A stretch of 64,000 nucleotides of DNA from NCBI RefSeq assembly GCF_030035675.1, contig NC_084482.1, positions 232,037,943 to 232,101,942 on the forward strand. Direction: 5' to 3'. This stretch comes from Rhineura floridana (lineage: Eukaryota > Chordata > Lepidosauria > Squamata > Rhineuridae). The notes below the pieces were generated by a model. It was not told the origin of the DNA. It worked only from the letters and a program-made list of their open reading frames with translations, and did not search any database. The stretch's first letter is position 1; every line of letters begins with the position of its first letter. A program made the position numbers and the translations under genes. Positions 58,820 to 64,000 of this stretch are shown piece by piece.

Positions 58820-59160
58820 GCCGCGTGATGTTGCCGAGGGATGCTTCGATCCGGCCCAACACAGCCAGCGCAGCTCAGGGGAGAGGCGGACGGGAACGGG
58901 CAGAGCTGCAGCCTCCGATCTGGAGGGTCCGTGGGAAGGGGGCGCTTCAGGCGGGGTGTCTCCCCCTCCCACCCTCCCCTCCGCCCCATTGCCTACCTTT
59001 GTCTCGAGGCTCCCCCCGCGCAGCCCCGCTCGCCAACATCGCTGCGCACGAAGAGGGGCTCCTCCGATGCTTCCACCTGCTTTTCTCGCCGAGAAGCGGG
59101 GCAGGAAAAGGAAGTCCCTCCTTTGCCCTTCGGCTCTGTTGTACTTTGTTAACCCTTAAG
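58820..59160 (-). promoter_or_regulatory. CpG-rich promoter region, third copy
   Basis: Homologous to 42840-43290. GTTAACCCTTAAG lies at 59148-59160, 110 bases upstream of the ATG. It is in the right orientation for the finger exon at 55401. Confidence 0.65.
58996..59038 (-). CDS. First coding exon, finger-type gene (third copy)
   Basis: ATG opens MLASGAARGEPRDK plus one base before donor AAAG|GTAGGCAATGG, phase 1. The leftover G joins GA of the finger exon at 55401 to form Gly, so direct splicing over 3.6 kb would give leader plus fingers without KRAB. Everything between is intron and BovB/CR1/MITE. It is the shortest candidate gene unit in the window. Confidence 0.65.
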
Positions 59161-59344
59161 GAGCAAAGTGGCTGAAGCTCCTCAGCTGTTTTGCACAGAG
59201 AGGGAGGGGAGGTGGGAAGCCCACTTCTGCCCAGTGACCCTTCTCTTTAAAAATAAAAATGCCATGCACATTTTTTAAAAAGGGTTTCGAGGGAACAGCT
59301 TAGGTTAGCCTAAACCCTGTTTCCTTTACCTGTTAGATTTCTCG

Positions 59345-59520
59345 TGCAGGGACCAGAAGGCTGGTCAAAAACCTTAACTTGGTTTACTTGCTTAATTCCA
59401 ACAAGCACCATCATGAAAGCCCCTCCCTGGACAAAATAAACATTCAGTTTTCTCTGTTGCAAATTAGACCCGTGCTCTTCCTACTCTTCCAAAAGGCAGT
59501 TGGCCAAAACCATTGAAAAA
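59345..59520 (+). repeat. Unclassified interspersed repeat, copy 2
   Basis: Matches the middle of 2990-3520 (GACAAAATAAACATTCAGTT, TTGGCCAAAACCATTGAAAA). Confidence 0.75.
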
Positions 59521-60599
59521 TATTGATTTCTTTTGAGTTTATCAGTAAGTTCCCCCCAGCCCCCCTCTCTTCTTATAGCCCCAACCGCTGTGCCCAGTGC
59601 CACCCTGACTCAGTGCCATCCTGGTGCATTGGGGGGGGGCCCTGATGGGGAGTGCACCACCACCTTGCTCTCTTCCAGTCACCGCCTGCTTACTTGCAAC
59701 CTGGGTCAGGGCCCCTGACTGCCTTATGGTGGTCTACTAGGGAGTAGGAGGGCTGCCACCCACTTCGGAGGCACTTTAGCCCAGGCAGACTAAGCCAGGG
59801 TTCCCAAGTGGTGGTCCATGGGCCACCAGTGGTCCATGAGCTTCATTCAGGAAGTCTATGGCATGTTCACATTGAACATTCATACTGATTTTTCATTCTA
59901 TTTTTATCATATTACATTTTGAATTCTATGGAAATGAAAGAAGGCATAAAATAAGTGCATTACACTTGCCACAACAGGCTGAAAGATCATGAAGTGCTCT
60001 GCCAAGACCATCAGTCATTCTCAAGTGATCTGGGGGGGCAGTTTGGGAGCCCCTGGCCTCAGTTGCAGGGAGGGAGGGAGATCCCCTGAGCATGATCAGG
60101 AACCCCGACAGTCCAGAAATTCATTCAAGAGAAATGCATATTCGGCAAAGGCCGAAGCAGGGAAAACAGGGAGGGAGGGTGTGCAATGAAAACAAAACCA
60201 GCGGACCAGAATATGGGTGAATTGCTTCCTTTGCCAAGGTTCTGTTTCTCTCCTCCGTGGCCAGTGATGGATGATTTGTGCCCCAAATGACTGCTCCCCT
60301 GCGACTGGTGTTTGGAGCTGTACACAACCCACCGTAGGCATTGAAAATAAGAAGAGCCCCCCTCCCAGATCAGACAGAGGAGGGTCCCTGTGCTCTGAAG
60401 TCTCTGTCCCAGCAGTGGGAAGACCAAGAAGCCCAGAGCAGGGTGTGAAGGCACCAGCCCTCCACCACCTCCATCTTCATCCCACCCCGAATTGGGCCCC
60501 ATGAACAAGGTGGCACCAGGCAGGGACTCTGTCTGCACAGCAACATGTTTCCTGAACTCTTTGCCTTTATGCTGTGTAATATGATGAAAATTCCCAGAG
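59521..60599. other. No gene seen
   Basis: Unassigned sequence. Open frames are short and overlap on both strands with no domain or splice support. Confidence 0.3.
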
Positions 60600-61030
60600 C
60601 TTAAAGGAAGATAACAACAAGTGGCGGCAAGGCAGAAAGAGGGCTGACCCACAAGTGTCTCCTGGCCCTCCTCAGACTGAAGAGCCCCCCAACTCACCCC
60701 TTGGCCCCAACCTGGGGCCGAAACACTTTCAGAGAGGTGGGGTGTCTAAAGGAGGCGGTTCATAAGAGGGAAAAGCGCTTTGGATGATTTTGGCCAACTG
60801 CCTTTTGGATGAGTAGGAAGAGCACAGGTCTAATTTGCAACAGAGAAAACGGAATGTTTATTTTGTCTGGAAGGAAAGAGCTTTCATGATAGTGCTTGCT
60901 GGAATTAAGCAAGTAAACTAGTAAAGGTTTCTGACCAGCCTTCTGGATTAACAAGACGCCCCCTGGAGGTGGGAATGATATTTGTTTTGTGCGAATGTGT
61001 CGCTCTTTCACCAGGTCTGCTGCAGTTACG
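60600..61030 (-). repeat. Unclassified interspersed repeat, copy 3 (inverted)
   Basis: Reverse complement of 2990-3520 over its full length, with order preserved. It shares CTCTTCAGTCTGAGGAGGGC and TTGGCCAACTGCCTTTTGG-type landmarks. Confidence 0.75.
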
Positions 61031-61039
61031 GCCAGTGGT

Positions 61040-61467
61040 GTGCTGGTAAATGTTTAACAACTGGCTCTCTGAAAAAAATGTATGCATATATATACGTACA
61101 TAAGTTTATTATTTTTTTACAGATATAAAGGATGTGTAGCACACAATTTACAAATAATAATAAAATATACAATACACTTTATTGTAAATTCCATGTGGCC
61201 AATTGATTCTCACAGAATGCTTTCATTGATTTTTGCTGAACTTTTGTATCTGTAGCCAACCTATGGTTGAAATTCAACCATGATTTAACAAATGGAGTTG
61301 CATCCCAATCCGCTAACTCTTTTCCCAATAAATTTATTGTCATTAAATCTAATCTACTGTTAAACTATTTCTCACCCTCATACAAATTATATTCATTAAA
61401 CTTAAACTTCTTTCAGATTCAGCACTACTGATTGCAATAGTGCTAACTATATTTTTAGTGCTAACTA
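61040..61467. other. AT-rich stretch, nothing recognised
   Basis: Low-complexity ATATATATACGTACATA and AATAATAATAAAATATA runs, possibly the end of an AT-rich repeat. No gene was seen. Confidence 0.3.
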
Positions 61468-62224
61468 TCTCCCAGTTGGTAGAATCAGGAACAAGAGAGC
61501 CTCACCAATCAGAGAAAAAAGACAGAAATAAGAACCTGCTCATCACTCTGCACATTGGGACATAGAAAACCGCAGGCCCTTAACAATGGGCTCAGTAATA
61601 GGGTGGTCTTTCCTGCCCTTGGCTGGCACAGCCGCTGAAGCATCTGAAGGATTGAGGCCTCAATCTGTAGTGGAAATTCTTGCAAATGAGACCAAAGAAG
61701 CTCTTCCTGTGGCCTCTATGGCTATAAAGACCCTACCAGCAACCCAAACCCAAGTAAGAAAAATGGTTCTCCAAAATAGGATGGCGCTGAACAATTTGGT
61801 TGCTATGGACAGAGGGACCTGCGCCATCATTGGAAGCGAATGTTGTTCCTACATAAACAGTTCAGCTGGAGAGATTGAATCCCATGCCACCTCCATAATA
61901 TATCATCCTGAGAAAATAGCAGAAGTAGCTTGTGTAGACTGGAGTAGCAATTTTGATTCGGGGGGATGGCTACCGAATCCATGGGGATAGCTAGGAAGCC
62001 TAGCAAAAAATCTGCTATGTTATAATGGGATTATGCTTCCTCGTGTTCATATATGTAATAGTCCAGTTGGTGTTATGTTGTATTAGACGCTGTGTGACAA
62101 AGACTACTAAGTGCATCACGAAAACGGATGTTCGAAAGATGTACATGAAGGTAGCAATGACAGAGGGGGAGGATCTACAGGAAGTAGATAAAGTAATATG
62201 TGAAATGTCATTAATTGAATATTG
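61468..62224 (+). mobile_element. Endogenous retrovirus env fossil, TM part
   Basis: Second copy of the TM region seen at 26460-27181, with the CX6CC motif (CAIIGSECC) and a membrane helix. The preceding SU part is absent. Broken. Confidence 0.8.
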
Positions 62225-62470
62225 AATCTGGCAGGTAGAAACTGCCAGAGGGGGGATATGATGGGGAAAACTGGATAACTGAGAGGCCATTTTGGCTTCT
62301 GCAGCCATCTTGGCCTCAGCATCCACCTTGGGTGCTCACCCATCTCTGGAAAACACAAACATCTCTGTCTCCGCAAAGGAAAAACTGACAGGCCACCAAA
62401 ATAGCAGGTGAAGGGAAGTGGAACAGTCTGTGGTTAAGCTAAGAGGAGAAGATTCTCAGGGGTCTGAAAC
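62225..62470 (+). mobile_element. Start of the LTR of the env fossil
   Basis: Polypurine tract and LTR start match 27182-27430. The match ends at about 62470, where the zinc-finger exon (minus) begins. Confidence 0.55.
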
Positions 62471-62474
62471 TTGC

Positions 62475-63960
<1,486 letters not shown>

Positions 63961-64000
63961 GACAGATGGCACTCTGTGAGCTACTGGGGAAGAACAAAGT
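63961..64000 (+). mobile_element. Start of a BovB copy, cut by the window end
   Basis: GACAGATGGCACTCTGTGAG and CTACTGGGGAAGAACAAAG match the first bases of the BovB copies at 32946 and 55791 at the same junction. Confidence 0.6.

Noticed and set aside
60125-60697. A 190-codon minus frame
   Set aside because: No domain or splice support, and part of it lies in an interspersed repeat.

Overview
The window is vertebrate nuclear DNA, most likely from a squamate reptile (lizard or snake). The evidence is the repeat mixture: RTE-BovB, two CR1 subfamilies (one tail built on ATTCTATG, the other on TTCTTATG), L2, a Vingi-like LINE, a squamate-type L1, tRNA-derived SINEs and hAT-like MITEs. Genes are intron-split C2H2 zinc-finger and KRAB/SANT genes. 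Nothing bacterial, no CRISPR array and no rRNA or functional tRNA gene was seen.

Region by region. 1-9.9 kb: plus-strand remains of a SANT-family gene (small exons at 3652 and 4616, a terminal exon at 6239 broken by a Vingi-like LINE) among CR1 and LTR-like debris. 10.6-12.5 kb: a minus-strand SANT (Myb-like) gene with four well-spliced exons. 12.6-19.9 kb: on the same strand, four tandem KRAB-B-like exons and a frameshifted KRAB-A exon, with a CR1 between them. 20-31 kb: nested CR1, BovB, L2 and SINE copies and an old retroviral env fossil. 31.1-32.5 kb: a 15-finger C2H2 exon (minus). 32.9-42.5 kb: BovB, L2, an LTR-element gag fossil and a duplicated ~1 kb repeat. 43.1 kb: a CpG-rich first exon (minus). 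44-50 kb: L2, BovB and LTR fossils. 50.2-53.0 kb: a second, inverted CpG-rich first exon with an ORF1-only L1 inserted just downstream. 53.3-55.4 kb: a broken array of about 23 fingers (minus). 55.8-58.7 kb: BovB carrying CR1 and MITE insertions. 59.0 kb: a third CpG-rich first exon (minus). 61.5-64 kb: a second env fossil and a third broken finger exon (minus).

How the genes fit together. The window looks like part of a KRAB zinc-finger cluster growing by segmental duplication. Three first exons encode the same 14-residue leader and end in splice phase 1. The four KRAB-B-like exons, the SANT exon and all three finger exons also begin and end, or begin, in phase 1, so these modules could be spliced in many combinations. 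Each finger exon is preceded by the same intron sequence and, at the same point, by a BovB copy, so the BovB insertion predates the duplications. Only the 31.1-32.5 kb finger exon looks largely intact; the 53-55 and 62-63 kb arrays carry frameshifts, including one identical 2-nt linker deletion seen four times.

All calls come from reading the sequence. Repeat-family names and outer boundaries are approximate (usually within tens of bases), and exon joins are inferred from splice sites and phase.
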